A DNA stretch of 5,544 nucleotides, from the NCBI GenBank assembly GCA_029077775.1, contig JAQNCU010000214.1:1-5544 (forward strand). Reading direction: 5' to 3'. Source of the stretch: Acidocella sp. (lineage in GTDB: Bacteria; Pseudomonadota; Alphaproteobacteria; Acetobacterales; Acetobacteraceae). This document shows positions 1 through 5,543 of the stretch, one piece after another. A program made the position numbers and the translations under genes. Below the pieces are notes generated by a model, which did no database searches, was not told the origin of the DNA, and saw only the letters and a list, made by a program, of their open reading frames with translations. The first letter of the stretch is position 1. Each line of letters begins with the position of its first letter.

Positions 1-623
1 AGCGGCTGGCCGTTATACGAGCCACCAAACTTGCGGGAGTTGGCGAGCGCCACGAAGCGATATTCCAGCGTGGCAGACAGACCGGGCACGGGTGCGATGG
101 GGTATGACAGGCCGACAATGCCCTGATAGGCGAGCGAGCCACGGGTTTTGTTGACCTTCGCGCCATCGGCGGCGAAATTCTGGTAGGCATCTTCCTGCCA
201 GCCCACGCCCGCACCGACATACGGGTACAGATAGGGCAGCCCGATATCGAAATCATAGAGCGCGTTGACGAAGGCGCCGTAGCGGGCCTCACCGCCGCCG
301 AGCGGGTATTCGGTGCCGTTGGCTTTGACCTTATCGCCACCGTTATGGATGTAATCGCCTTCAAGCTCGACGCGCCAGCCATTGCCGAAGCCGTAGCCGG
401 CACTGAATTCGCCGGTATAGCCGTTTCTGAGGTCGACCCGGGCCTCGTTCGGCTGGCCGACATTGTTCACAATGAAATCCTTGGCCTTTTGCTGGCCTTC
501 GATCGAATAGCCGGCCCCGCCGGACACGTACGGGCCGGTGACGGGTTGTGCTGAGGCAGCGGTAATGAATGCCAGCGGGGTGGCGAGCATGGTGGCTGCG
601 GTTAATGCGAGACGGAATTTCAT
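1..623 (-). CDS. Outer-membrane beta-barrel protein, OmpA-like, 3' end cut by window edge
   Basis: The first 207 residues are visible; the gene runs off the left edge. The ATG at 621-623 is preceded by GAGGAG (632-637) with an 8-nt spacer. The N-terminus is a Sec signal peptide: MKFR, then a hydrophobic alanine-rich core, ending AASA with likely cleavage after residue 25, so the mature protein starts QPVTGPYVSGG. The mature part shows alternating polar/aromatic strands typical of an 8-stranded porin-like barrel: GPYVSGGAGY (30-39), GEFSAGYGFGNGWRVELEGDY (71-91), ARYGAFVNALYDF (113-125), PYLYPYVGAGVGW (130-142), LAYQGIVGLSY (164-174), LSATLEYRFVAL (182-193). Such barrels sit in the outer membrane. 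Similar Acetobacteraceae proteins, as I recall them, end in a peptidoglycan-binding OmpA domain; that part would lie outside the window, so OmpA membership is an inference. An opacity-type barrel without that domain is the alternative. Confidence 0.85.
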   Translation of the reverse strand, partial: MKFRLALTAATMLATPLAFITAASAQPVTGPYVSGGAGYSIEGQQKAKDFIVNNVGQPNEARVDLRNGYTGEFSAGYGFGNGWRVELEGDYIHNGGDKVKANGTEYPLGGGEARYGAFVNALYDFDIGLPYLYPYVGAGVGWQEDAYQNFAADGAKVNKTRGSLAYQGIVGLSYPIAPVPGLSATLEYRFVALANSRKFGGSYNGQP

Positions 624-631
624 AAGCGTGG

Positions 632-637
632 CTCCTC
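632..637 (-). promoter_or_regulatory. Ribosome binding site of the outer-membrane protein gene
   Basis: GAGGAG on the minus strand, 8 nt before the ATG at 621-623. It supports this start, together with the signal peptide that follows it directly. Confidence 0.7.
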
Positions 638-773
638 GATGATACTGGCCGCCCCCAGTCACGGGTCCGGCCGAACGCTATTTAGAGATCCACGAACCCA
701 TTCGGCAGGGGGGTGGACGGGAAGGCAATCGACTGTGTCAAAAATATCACTAATAGGGTGTTATTTCTTATTA

Positions 774-801
774 TTTATAATATATTTATTATCATGTCCA
801 A
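774..801 (-). promoter_or_regulatory. Candidate promoter of the omp gene in the AT-rich island
   Basis: On the minus strand a -35-like TTGGAC (796-801) is followed after 16 nt by a -10-like TATAAA (774-779). An overlapping alternative -10, GATAAT, lies at 788-793. Transcription would start near 767 and give a leader of about 140 nt before the omp ATG. In such AT-rich DNA -10-like hexamers arise easily, so the exact hexamers are uncertain even though the location is sensible. Confidence 0.4.
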
Positions 802-928
802 ATTTCGCCACAATAGGCATCTTCCAAGGACGTAGCGGCTGATATGTGGTTTATGCGGACGCGGAAATAACCCCTGGCAGCGTTGTTCCGTAAGTGGCCT
901 GCGCAAAGCAGGGTTGCATAGACGCCAT

Positions 929-2353
929 CTACACCCGAGCGACGCGCAGCGCGTTAGTGGTGCCGGGCTGGCCGAACGGCACGCCTGCTACCACCACAAT
1001 CTCTTCGGATTTTTGCGCGAAGCCATCCAACCGGGCGCGTTTGGCGGCGATGGCCACGGCCTCGGTCATGGAATGGACCTCGGGGATCACCGCCGCGTGC
1101 ACGCCCCACACCGCTGCCAACCGACGCGCCACCACCAGGCTGGTGGTGAGGCCCAGCACCGGGCAGCCGGGGCGTTCACGCGCCACGCGCAGGGCTGTGG
1201 AGCCCGAGGCGGTGAGGGCGACGATGGCCTGCGCGCCGATGGTGTGCGCCACCTGCACCGCCGCGGCGGCGATGGCATCGGCGGAGTTTCGCTCAGGTGC
1301 GAGGCGCTTGGCGTCGATCCCACGCCGCCAATCCTCGTCACGCTCCACCCGGGCGATGATGCGGTCCATCATGTTGACCGCTTCCCTCGGGTATTGTCCG
1401 GCGGCGGATTCCGCCGACAGCATCACGGCATCCGCGCCGTCGAACACGGCTGTCGCAACATCGGAGGCTTCGGCGCGGGTAGGGGCAGGCGCTGTGATCA
1501 TGCTCTCAAGCATCTGCGTGGCCACCACCACGGGCATGCCACGCAACTGGGCGGCGCGGATGATGCGCTTCTGGGCGATCGGTACGTCCTCGGGCGGGAG
1601 TTCGACGCCGAGATCGCCGCGCGCGACCATCACCGCGTCCGCGAGGTCGAGGATTTCGTCGAGATTATCCAATGCCTGGGGTTTTTCGAGCTTGACCATG
1701 ACCAGCGCGCGGCCATCGGCCAGAGCCTTGGTCTGGGCCACATCGGCGCCGCGTTGGACAAAGGAAAGCCCGATATAATCAATGCCCAGAGGCAGTACGA
1801 AATTCAAATCAGCGATGTCTTTTTTGGTCAGTGCCGGGATCGGTAGCACCACATCGGGGATGTTCACGCCCTTGCGGTCGGACAGCACGCCGCCATTCAT
1901 GATCTCGGTGAGCAGATGGTCATCGCGCTTGCGCAGCACCCGCAGGCGCAATTTGCCGTCATCGAGGAGCAAAGTGGCACCGATCTCGGCGGCGGCGAGG
2001 ATTTCAGGGTGGGGCAGGCAGACGCGCCGCGTATCCCCCGGGGCGGGGTTCATATCGAGGATAAAATTCTGCCCGGCCTGGAGCTGCACGCGCCCGGACT
2101 GGAACTGCCCGACGCGCAGCTTCGGCCCCTGGACGTCGGCCAGGATACCGATGGGGCGGGCGAATTTTTTCTCGATGGCGCGGATCATCTCGATGCGCAG
2201 GGCGTGGTCGGCGTGGCTGCCATGGGAGAAGTTCAGGCGGAACACATCGGCCCCGGCCTGGAATAACTGCGCCATCATCTCAGGTGTCGAGCTGGCCGGG
2301 CCGAGGGTTGCGATGATTTTGGTGCGGCGGTTGCGGCGCAGGCGTTCGGTCAT
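929..2353 (-). CDS. pyk: Pyruvate kinase
   Basis: Transfers phosphate from phosphoenolpyruvate to ADP in the cytosol, giving pyruvate and ATP, the last step of glycolysis and the Entner-Doudoroff route. The protein is 474 residues, normal for bacterial type II enzymes. The A domain opens with RRTKIIATLGPASS (9-22), then RLNFSHG (39-45; nucleotide and monovalent-cation site) and ADVQGPKLR (72-80). The B domain lies roughly at 80-165. Catalytic and metal residues follow: K221 and E223 in VMVKLEKPQAL, D247 in ARGDLGVE, T279 in VVATQMLES, and MLSAESAAGQYP. The C domain ends in the typical GVPFGQPGTTN. K78 stands where K+-dependent enzymes have Glu (Glu117 in rabbit muscle). The ATG at 2351-2353 is chosen; a TTG at 2366-2368 would add five residues but lacks a ribosome site. 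The start lies 7 nt after the ttuD stop, so the two are probably cotranscribed and translationally coupled. Confidence 0.97.
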   Translation of the reverse strand: MTERLRRNRRTKIIATLGPASSTPEMMAQLFQAGADVFRLNFSHGSHADHALRIEMIRAIEKKFARPIGILADVQGPKLRVGQFQSGRVQLQAGQNFILDMNPAPGDTRRVCLPHPEILAAAEIGATLLLDDGKLRLRVLRKRDDHLLTEIMNGGVLSDRKGVNIPDVVLPIPALTKKDIADLNFVLPLGIDYIGLSFVQRGADVAQTKALADGRALVMVKLEKPQALDNLDEILDLADAVMVARGDLGVELPPEDVPIAQKRIIRAAQLRGMPVVVATQMLESMITAPAPTRAEASDVATAVFDGADAVMLSAESAAGQYPREAVNMMDRIIARVERDEDWRRGIDAKRLAPERNSADAIAAAAVQVAHTIGAQAIVALTASGSTALRVARERPGCPVLGLTTSLVVARRLAAVWGVHAAVIPEVHSMTEAVAIAAKRARLDGFAQKSEEIVVVAGVPFGQPGTTNALRVARV

Positions 2354-2356
2354 GGA

Positions 2357-2361
2357 CCCCT
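2357..2361 (-). promoter_or_regulatory. Closely spaced ribosome binding site of pyk
   Basis: AGGGG on the minus strand begins at the last base of the ttuD stop codon and lies only 3 nt before the pyk ATG (2351-2353). The spacer is shorter than usual, which suggests that pyk start use depends partly on ribosomes finishing ttuD. Confidence 0.45.
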
Positions 2362-3482
2362 CATGCAATCAGAATGGCGCGAATGTCGTTGACGTTGGTT
2401 AGCGTCGGGCCGGTGAACACAAGGTCACCGAGGGCCTGGAAAAAACGATAGCTGTCATGTGCGGCAAGGTAAGCGGCGGGGTCCAGCCCCAGCGCGTACG
2501 CGCGGGCCAGAGTGTCGGGCGTGATGATGGCGCCGGCGGCGTCCTCGGTGCCGTCGATGCCGTCGGAATCCCCGGCCAGCGCGTGGATATGGGGCGCGCC
2601 CCCGAGGGCGATCGCGAGGCTGAGCAGGAATTCGGTGTTGCGCCCGCCGCGCCCAGGGCGGTTCTGGCCGATGGTGACCGTGGTTTCCCCGCCTGAGAGC
2701 AGCAAAGCCGGGCCGGTCAAGGCAAGGGCCTGGGCGGCCATCGCGCGGCCCAGGGTGGCGGCCTCACCTTCCAGTGCGTCACCCAGAATGGTCACGGGCG
2801 CTGGCGAGGCGGCGGCGGCGGCGGTGAGCGACATCATCGGCGTGGCGATCAGCCGGTAATCCGCGCCGGGAAGAAAACTGGCACCCGAACCGATGGTGGC
2901 GGGGTCGTCGCCCGGCACGTCGGATATCGCGAGCGTGACCAGCCGGGCCGGGGCGCAGGCGGCGGCGAGCTTGCCACCCTTGATGGCCGAGAGCTGGCGG
3001 CGGATGCGGTTCATGGTGGAGATCGGCGCGCCGGAGGCGAGCAACGCCCGGTTGACCAGAATTTTATCCTCAAGCGTCAGCCCCGGCGCGGGCAAAGCGA
3101 GCAGCGCGGAGGCGCCGCCCGAGATCAGCGCGATCACTTGGTCTTGCGGGGAAAGGCCAGTGACAGAAGCCAAAATGGCCCGGGCGGCATGCTCGCTCGC
3201 CGCGTCGGGCACCGGGTGGGCGGCGGAGAGGACGCGGATTTTGCGCGTCGGCACTTCGTGCCCGTAACGGGTGACCACCAGACCGGTATAATCAGCATCG
3301 CCCCATTCATCCTCAAGGGCGGCGGCCATGGCGGCGGCGGCTTTGCCCGCGCCGATGACGATGTTGCGGCCCGGCGGCGGGACTGGAGCGGGCAAATGCG
3401 CGGCCAGGCAATGATGCGGGTTGGCGGCGGCGATGGCGGCGTGGAATATCGCCAGCAGGGTTTTTGCGTTATGATCCTCCAT
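2361..3482 (-). CDS. ttuD: Glycerate 2-kinase (TtuD/GckA, MOFRL family; often annotated hydroxypyruvate reductase)
   Basis: Phosphorylates D-glycerate with ATP to 2-phosphoglycerate in the cytosol, feeding glycerate from the tartrate, glyoxylate or serine-cycle routes into lower glycolysis. The protein is 373 residues, shorter than the roughly 415-425 common in the family. The N-terminal domain shows VIGAGKAAAAM (42-52; K47 matches the catalytic lysine I recall for the Thermotoga enzyme), AAHPVPD, ISGGASAL (120-127), NRIRRQLSAIKGGKLA (158-173) and SDVPGDDPATIGSG (187-200). The MOFRL part has SGGETTVT (263-270), GGRNTEF (279-285, with the catalytic-type R281), AGDSDGIDG (303-311) and FTGPTLTNVND (356-366). 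The ATG at 3480-3482 puts the family start MEDHNAKTLL in place; an upstream ATG (3584) would run through the divergent DUF1244 gene. Many homologs were named hydroxypyruvate reductase, but no NAD-binding dehydrogenase fold is seen. The neighbour pyk fits the kinase role. Confidence 0.92.
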   Translation of the reverse strand: MEDHNAKTLLAIFHAAIAAANPHHCLAAHLPAPVPPPGRNIVIGAGKAAAAMAAALEDEWGDADYTGLVVTRYGHEVPTRKIRVLSAAHPVPDAASEHAARAILASVTGLSPQDQVIALISGGASALLALPAPGLTLEDKILVNRALLASGAPISTMNRIRRQLSAIKGGKLAAACAPARLVTLAISDVPGDDPATIGSGASFLPGADYRLIATPMMSLTAAAAASPAPVTILGDALEGEAATLGRAMAAQALALTGPALLLSGGETTVTIGQNRPGRGGRNTEFLLSLAIALGGAPHIHALAGDSDGIDGTEDAAGAIITPDTLARAYALGLDPAAYLAAHDSYRFFQALGDLVFTGPTLTNVNDIRAILIA

Positions 3483-3487
3483 ATAGG
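3464..3487 (+). promoter_or_regulatory. Weak candidate promoter for the DUF1244 gene
   Basis: Only 27 bp separate the divergent ATGs, so the DUF1244 promoter must lie partly in ttuD. TTGCGT (3464-3469) and TATAGG (3482-3487) are 12 nt apart, a spacing like that of alphaproteobacterial housekeeping promoters. The -10 match is modest and the call is tentative. Confidence 0.22.
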
Positions 3488-3497
3488 TTTCTATGGC

Positions 3498-3502
3498 AGG
3501 AG
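3498..3502 (+). promoter_or_regulatory. Ribosome binding site of the DUF1244 gene
   Basis: AGGAG, 7 nt before the ATG at 3510-3512. It decides this start over upstream in-frame ATGs, which would place the gene across the start of ttuD. Confidence 0.75.
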
Positions 3503-3509
3503 CGGTGGT

Positions 3510-3818
3510 ATGAGCAAACCCGAGATTGATGAGGCGACCAACGAGAAGCTTGAAGCCCAGGCGTTCCGCGCTTTGGTGGCGCATTTGCGCGCCCGCCCGG
3601 ATGTGCAGAATATCGATCTGATGAACCTCGCCGGGTTCTGCCGGAATTGCCTGTCGCGCTGGTACCGTGAGGCTGCGGAAAGCATCGGGTTGTCACTCGC
3701 CGATGCCGAGGCGCGCGAGATCATTTATGGCATGCCGTATAAAACGTGGCAGGCCGAGACCCAGCGCCCGGCCAGTGATGCGAGCCAGGCCGCGTTCGCC
3801 GCCAAGCCGGATCACTGA
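3510..3818 (+). CDS. DUF1244 family protein of unknown function
   Basis: A 102-residue soluble protein with no signal peptide or membrane segment. It matches the small alphaproteobacterial DUF1244 family (SMc04008-like in Sinorhizobium). The hallmark is NLAGFCRNCLSRWYREA (39-55), with a Cys-x-x-Cys pair (C44, C47) followed by an Arg-Trp-Tyr run. A second motif, EIIYGMPYKTWQ (70-81), is also family-typical. Residues 7-29 are predicted to be a charged helix, and the last 20 residues (from about 83) are alanine- and polar-rich and probably disordered. The function is not known; the Cys pair could bind metal or be redox-active, but only two cysteines are present, so a metal site would need other ligands or a dimer. 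It is divergent from ttuD, with 27 bp between the start codons, and gapR follows 97 bp downstream on the same strand. Confidence 0.93.
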   Translation: MSKPEIDEATNEKLEAQAFRALVAHLRARPDVQNIDLMNLAGFCRNCLSRWYREAAESIGLSLADAEAREIIYGMPYKTWQAETQRPASDASQAAFAAKPDH

Positions 3819-3833
3819 CAGGTCACTGGCAGG
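3812..3833 (+). repeat. Tandem 11-bp direct repeat across the DUF1244 stop
   Basis: TCACTGACAGG (3812-3822) is followed immediately by TCACTGGCAGG (3823-3833), differing at one base. The first copy contains the DUF1244 stop codon (3816-3818). An inverted partner, GCCAGTGA (3771-3778), pairs with TCACTGGC (3823-3830), but the loop is 44 nt, so a functional hairpin is doubtful. It may be a chance slippage duplication. Confidence 0.5.
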
Positions 3834-3836
3834 CCA

Positions 3837-3864
3837 TTGACGGCGGCTGGGCGAAACCTTTATC
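3837..3864 (+). promoter_or_regulatory. Candidate gapR promoter
   Basis: TTGACGG (3837-3843) matches the Caulobacter housekeeping -35 consensus TTGACGS exactly. After 13 nt comes CCTTTATC (3857-3864), which agrees with GCTANAWC at 5 of 7 defined positions; the spacing lies in the usual 10-14 nt range. Transcription would begin near 3871, leaving about 45 nt of leader before the gapR ATG. It suggests that gapR can be transcribed independently of DUF1244. Confidence 0.45.
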
Positions 3865-3876
3865 CCCGCGCATTCC

Positions 3877-3890
3877 GGGTGGCGGCACCC
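3877..3890 (+). other. Small hairpin in the gapR leader
   Basis: GGGTG-GCGG-CACCC is a perfect 5-bp stem with a 4-nt loop, followed by TTTG. It sits 25 nt upstream of the gapR ATG and just downstream of the candidate promoter. The T-run is too short for a confident terminator. It could stabilise the 5' end of the gapR mRNA or weakly terminate DUF1244 transcripts. Confidence 0.35.
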
Positions 3891-3915
3891 TTTGAACAGA
3901 TTGATTGAGGCAGAC

Positions 3916-4179
3916 ATGGCGCTTGATGCCACCACCGAGGACAAACCGACCAACGTCGCGGGCGACCGGCTGCGTAGCCTCGTGGACCGGATCGAACGGC
4001 TGGAGGAGGAACGCAAGGCGCTGGGCTCGGACATTAAAGATATCTACGCCGAGGCGAAATCAGCCGGGTTCGATGTGAAAGTGCTGCGCCAGTTGATCCG
4101 TATCCGCAAACAGGAACCAGCCGAGATCGAGGAGCAGGAGACACTGCTCGATGTCTATCGCCGCGCGATCGGGATGTGA
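3916..4179 (+). CDS. gapR: GapR-like nucleoid-associated protein (DUF2312/UPF0335)
   Basis: An 87-residue protein that closely matches alphaproteobacterial GapR in length and motifs. In Caulobacter GapR binds AT-rich, overtwisted DNA ahead of replication and transcription, forms tetramers that encircle DNA, and helps topoisomerases. Visible hallmarks are the charged coiled-coil helix LVDRIERLEEERKALGSDIK (22-41), then DIYAEAKSAGFDVKVLRQLI (42-61) and the basic RIRKQ (62-66), ending LLDVYRRAIG (77-86). The first 15 residues are acidic/polar and probably flexible. The ATG at 3916-3918 is preceded by TTGAGG (3905-3910) at 5 nt; a TTG at 3892 would add eight residues but is not needed for family length. 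Its last 25 bp overlap the 3' end of the convergent permease gene. The DNA-binding role is inferred from family membership. Confidence 0.93.
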   Translation: MALDATTEDKPTNVAGDRLRSLVDRIERLEEERKALGSDIKDIYAEAKSAGFDVKVLRQLIRIRKQEPAEIEEQETLLDVYRRAIGM

Positions 4180-5543
4180 GACAGAGGCTCAGCCAGGGCG
4201 CAGGCGCGCGCCAGGCGCAGTATCAACAAGCTGAACAGGCCGAGCAGTAAGGCGCCTGAGGCGTTGCCGAGGATGTGTTGGCCATGGTCTGGGCCGAGCC
4301 AGGTGAGCAGCCAGAGGCCAGCGAAATAAGGCGCGATCCAGGCCGCACCCCGCCAGTGCAAATGGCCAAGGCCGCGATGGATGATACGTTGCCAGACCGT
4401 ATAGCCGAGGAAGGCGAAAGCGAGGCCGCCGAACAGATGGTCGGCGACATCCGCCCCGGCCCAGAACACCACCAGATTGGCGATGATGAAGGCGCAAGGG
4501 GAGATGACACCGGCATATTTCAGACGGAACGGGCGGGGGTGTGAGGCCACAGGCATCGTATCGCGCAAACACACCAGCACCACCGGGCCGATGCCATAGG
4601 CCAGCACGCCGATGGAGGAGAGATAGGTGACGAGCAGCCGCCAGGAAGGCAGTGGGGCGAGGAATAATAGCCCGACCAAAAAACTGAGCCCGAGCGCGCG
4701 CACAGGCACCCCGGCGGGCGATAGGCGGGCGAGGGTGCTGGGGGCAAGCCCCTCATCGGCGGTGGCGAAGACCACGCGCGCGGCGGTGGTGGCATAGATG
4801 ATACCTGTGCCGCCCGGTGAAATGGCGGCATCGGCATACAGGGTGGCGGCCAGCCAGGACAGGCCGAGCCCGGCGGCAAGACCGGCGAAGGGGCCGGAAA
4901 TGCCCGTGAAGTGCAGTTGCGCCCAGCCGGAGGCGAGGTCCGCCGGGCTGAGCGCGCCGATGAAGGCGGCTTGCAGACCAAGATACAGCACCAGGCACAG
5001 CAGCACCGAGCCCAAAATGGCAAAGGGCAGTTGGCGCGCAGGGTTGGCGGATTCGCCCGCAAGCTCGATCGCCTGGCGGAAGCCGAGAAATGTAAAGATG
5101 ATCCCCGAGCCCGAGACCGCGCCGAGAACACCGCCCGCCCCCGCCGGGGCGAAGCCGAACTGTGTGAAATTCGCGGCGCGGAAATGCGTGGCCATGAGGG
5201 CGATGATGGTGAGCGCCGGGACGATGAGTTTCCACCAGGTGATGATGTTGTTGAGCCTGAGCACGAGGCGGATGGCGAGCAGGTTGATGACGATGAACGC
5301 CGCCATAAGCACCATCGCCGCGGCAAGGCCGGTAAGCGTGAGCAGGCCGGAGCCGTGGTGGAGCAGGCCAGGGTGGATGTTATCGGCATAGGAGACCACG
5401 GCCACGGCCTCGACGGGGGCGACGGAGACATAAGCGAGGAAATTGACCCAGCTGAAAATCTGCGCGGCGAGCATGCCAAAGCATAGTTTGGGGAAAAATA
5501 TCACCGCACCAGGGCGCGGGAACATGGTGGAAAGTTCCGCGAA
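4155..5543 (-). CDS. APC-superfamily amino-acid permease, N-terminus beyond window edge
   Basis: Inner-membrane secondary transporter, probably an amino acid:proton symporter. 462 residues are visible; the frame stays open to the right edge and reads FAELST before the Met at 5523-5525, matching the conserved AEL-x-x-MFPR-x-G segment near TM2, so that Met is internal and the true start is outside. Counting from it, hydrophobic segments lie near 14-46, 62-89, 94-113, 131-150, 166-192, 214-235, 276-292, 298-320, 337-357, 366-384, 397-415 and 425-440. Family-type motifs are GFRQAIELAGESANPARQLP (148-167) and ADAAISPGGTGIIY (231-244). The AAISPGGTG motif and the FRQ-x-x-ELAGE loop recall the YveA-type aspartate permeases, but the substrate cannot be read from the sequence. 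The stop (TAG, 4155-4157) lies inside the 3' end of the convergent gapR gene. Confidence 0.9.
   Translation of the reverse strand, partial: FAELSTMFPRPGAVIFFPKLCFGMLAAQIFSWVNFLAYVSVAPVEAVAVVSYADNIHPGLLHHGSGLLTLTGLAAAMVLMAAFIVINLLAIRLVLRLNNIITWWKLIVPALTIIALMATHFRAANFTQFGFAPAGAGGVLGAVSGSGIIFTFLGFRQAIELAGESANPARQLPFAILGSVLLCLVLYLGLQAAFIGALSPADLASGWAQLHFTGISGPFAGLAAGLGLSWLAATLYADAAISPGGTGIIYATTAARVVFATADEGLAPSTLARLSPAGVPVRALGLSFLVGLLFLAPLPSWRLLVTYLSSIGVLAYGIGPVVLVCLRDTMPVASHPRPFRLKYAGVISPCAFIIANLVVFWAGADVADHLFGGLAFAFLGYTVWQRIIHRGLGHLHWRGAAWIAPYFAGLWLLTWLGPDHGQHILGNASGALLLGLFSLLILRLARACALAEPLSHIPIARR

Larger units (their letters stand above)
624..928. other. Intergenic region between the omp gene and pyk, with AT-rich island
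   Basis: This 305-bp stretch holds no convincing gene. It carries the leader and probable promoter of the omp gene, both on the minus strand, and the region just after the pyk stop. Positions 741-800 are very AT-rich: 11 of 60 bases are G or C by my count, in an otherwise GC-rich window. A 67-codon plus-strand reading frame (639-842) crosses it, but its hydrophobic part is simply the translation of the AT-rich DNA and it has no ribosome binding site. No strong rho-independent terminator for pyk is visible. The best candidate, CCTGC/GCAGG at 898-912, has a stem of only 5 bp and no T-run on the minus strand. Confidence 0.7.

Noticed and set aside
736..741. Consensus -35 TTGACA on the minus strand as the main omp promoter
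   Set aside because: No -10-like hexamer lies 15-19 nt downstream; the sequence there is C-rich.
639..842. Plus-strand 67-codon frame with a hydrophobic stretch, as a possible small membrane protein
   Set aside because: The hydrophobic part is just the translation of the AT-rich island, there is no ribosome binding site, and it overlaps the omp leader and probable promoter.
898..912. CCTGC/GCAGG hairpin as a pyk terminator
   Set aside because: The stem is only 5 bp and no T-run follows it on the minus strand.
894..2402. Long plus-strand open frames antisense to pyk (up to 310 codons)
   Set aside because: They mirror codon bias of the GC-rich pyk gene, have low-complexity Arg/Ala/His-rich translations, and pyk is unmistakable on the other strand.
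2811..2823. GGC trinucleotide run
   Set aside because: It encodes a poly-alanine stretch in ttuD and is expected in GC-rich DNA.
3138..3509. Extended N-terminus for the DUF1244 protein
   Set aside because: It would be antisense to ttuD, is glycine/arginine-rich, and the ATG at 3510 has a good ribosome binding site and the family start.
4203..4212. Perfect palindrome GGCGCGCGCC as a possible regulatory or terminator element
   Set aside because: It lies within the permease coding region, has no loop or T-run, and such GC palindromes are frequent by chance at this base composition.
4275..5486. Plus-strand and alternate minus-strand open frames across the permease
   Set aside because: Shadow frames of a GC-rich membrane-protein gene; translations are charged or proline/serine-rich without recognisable motifs.
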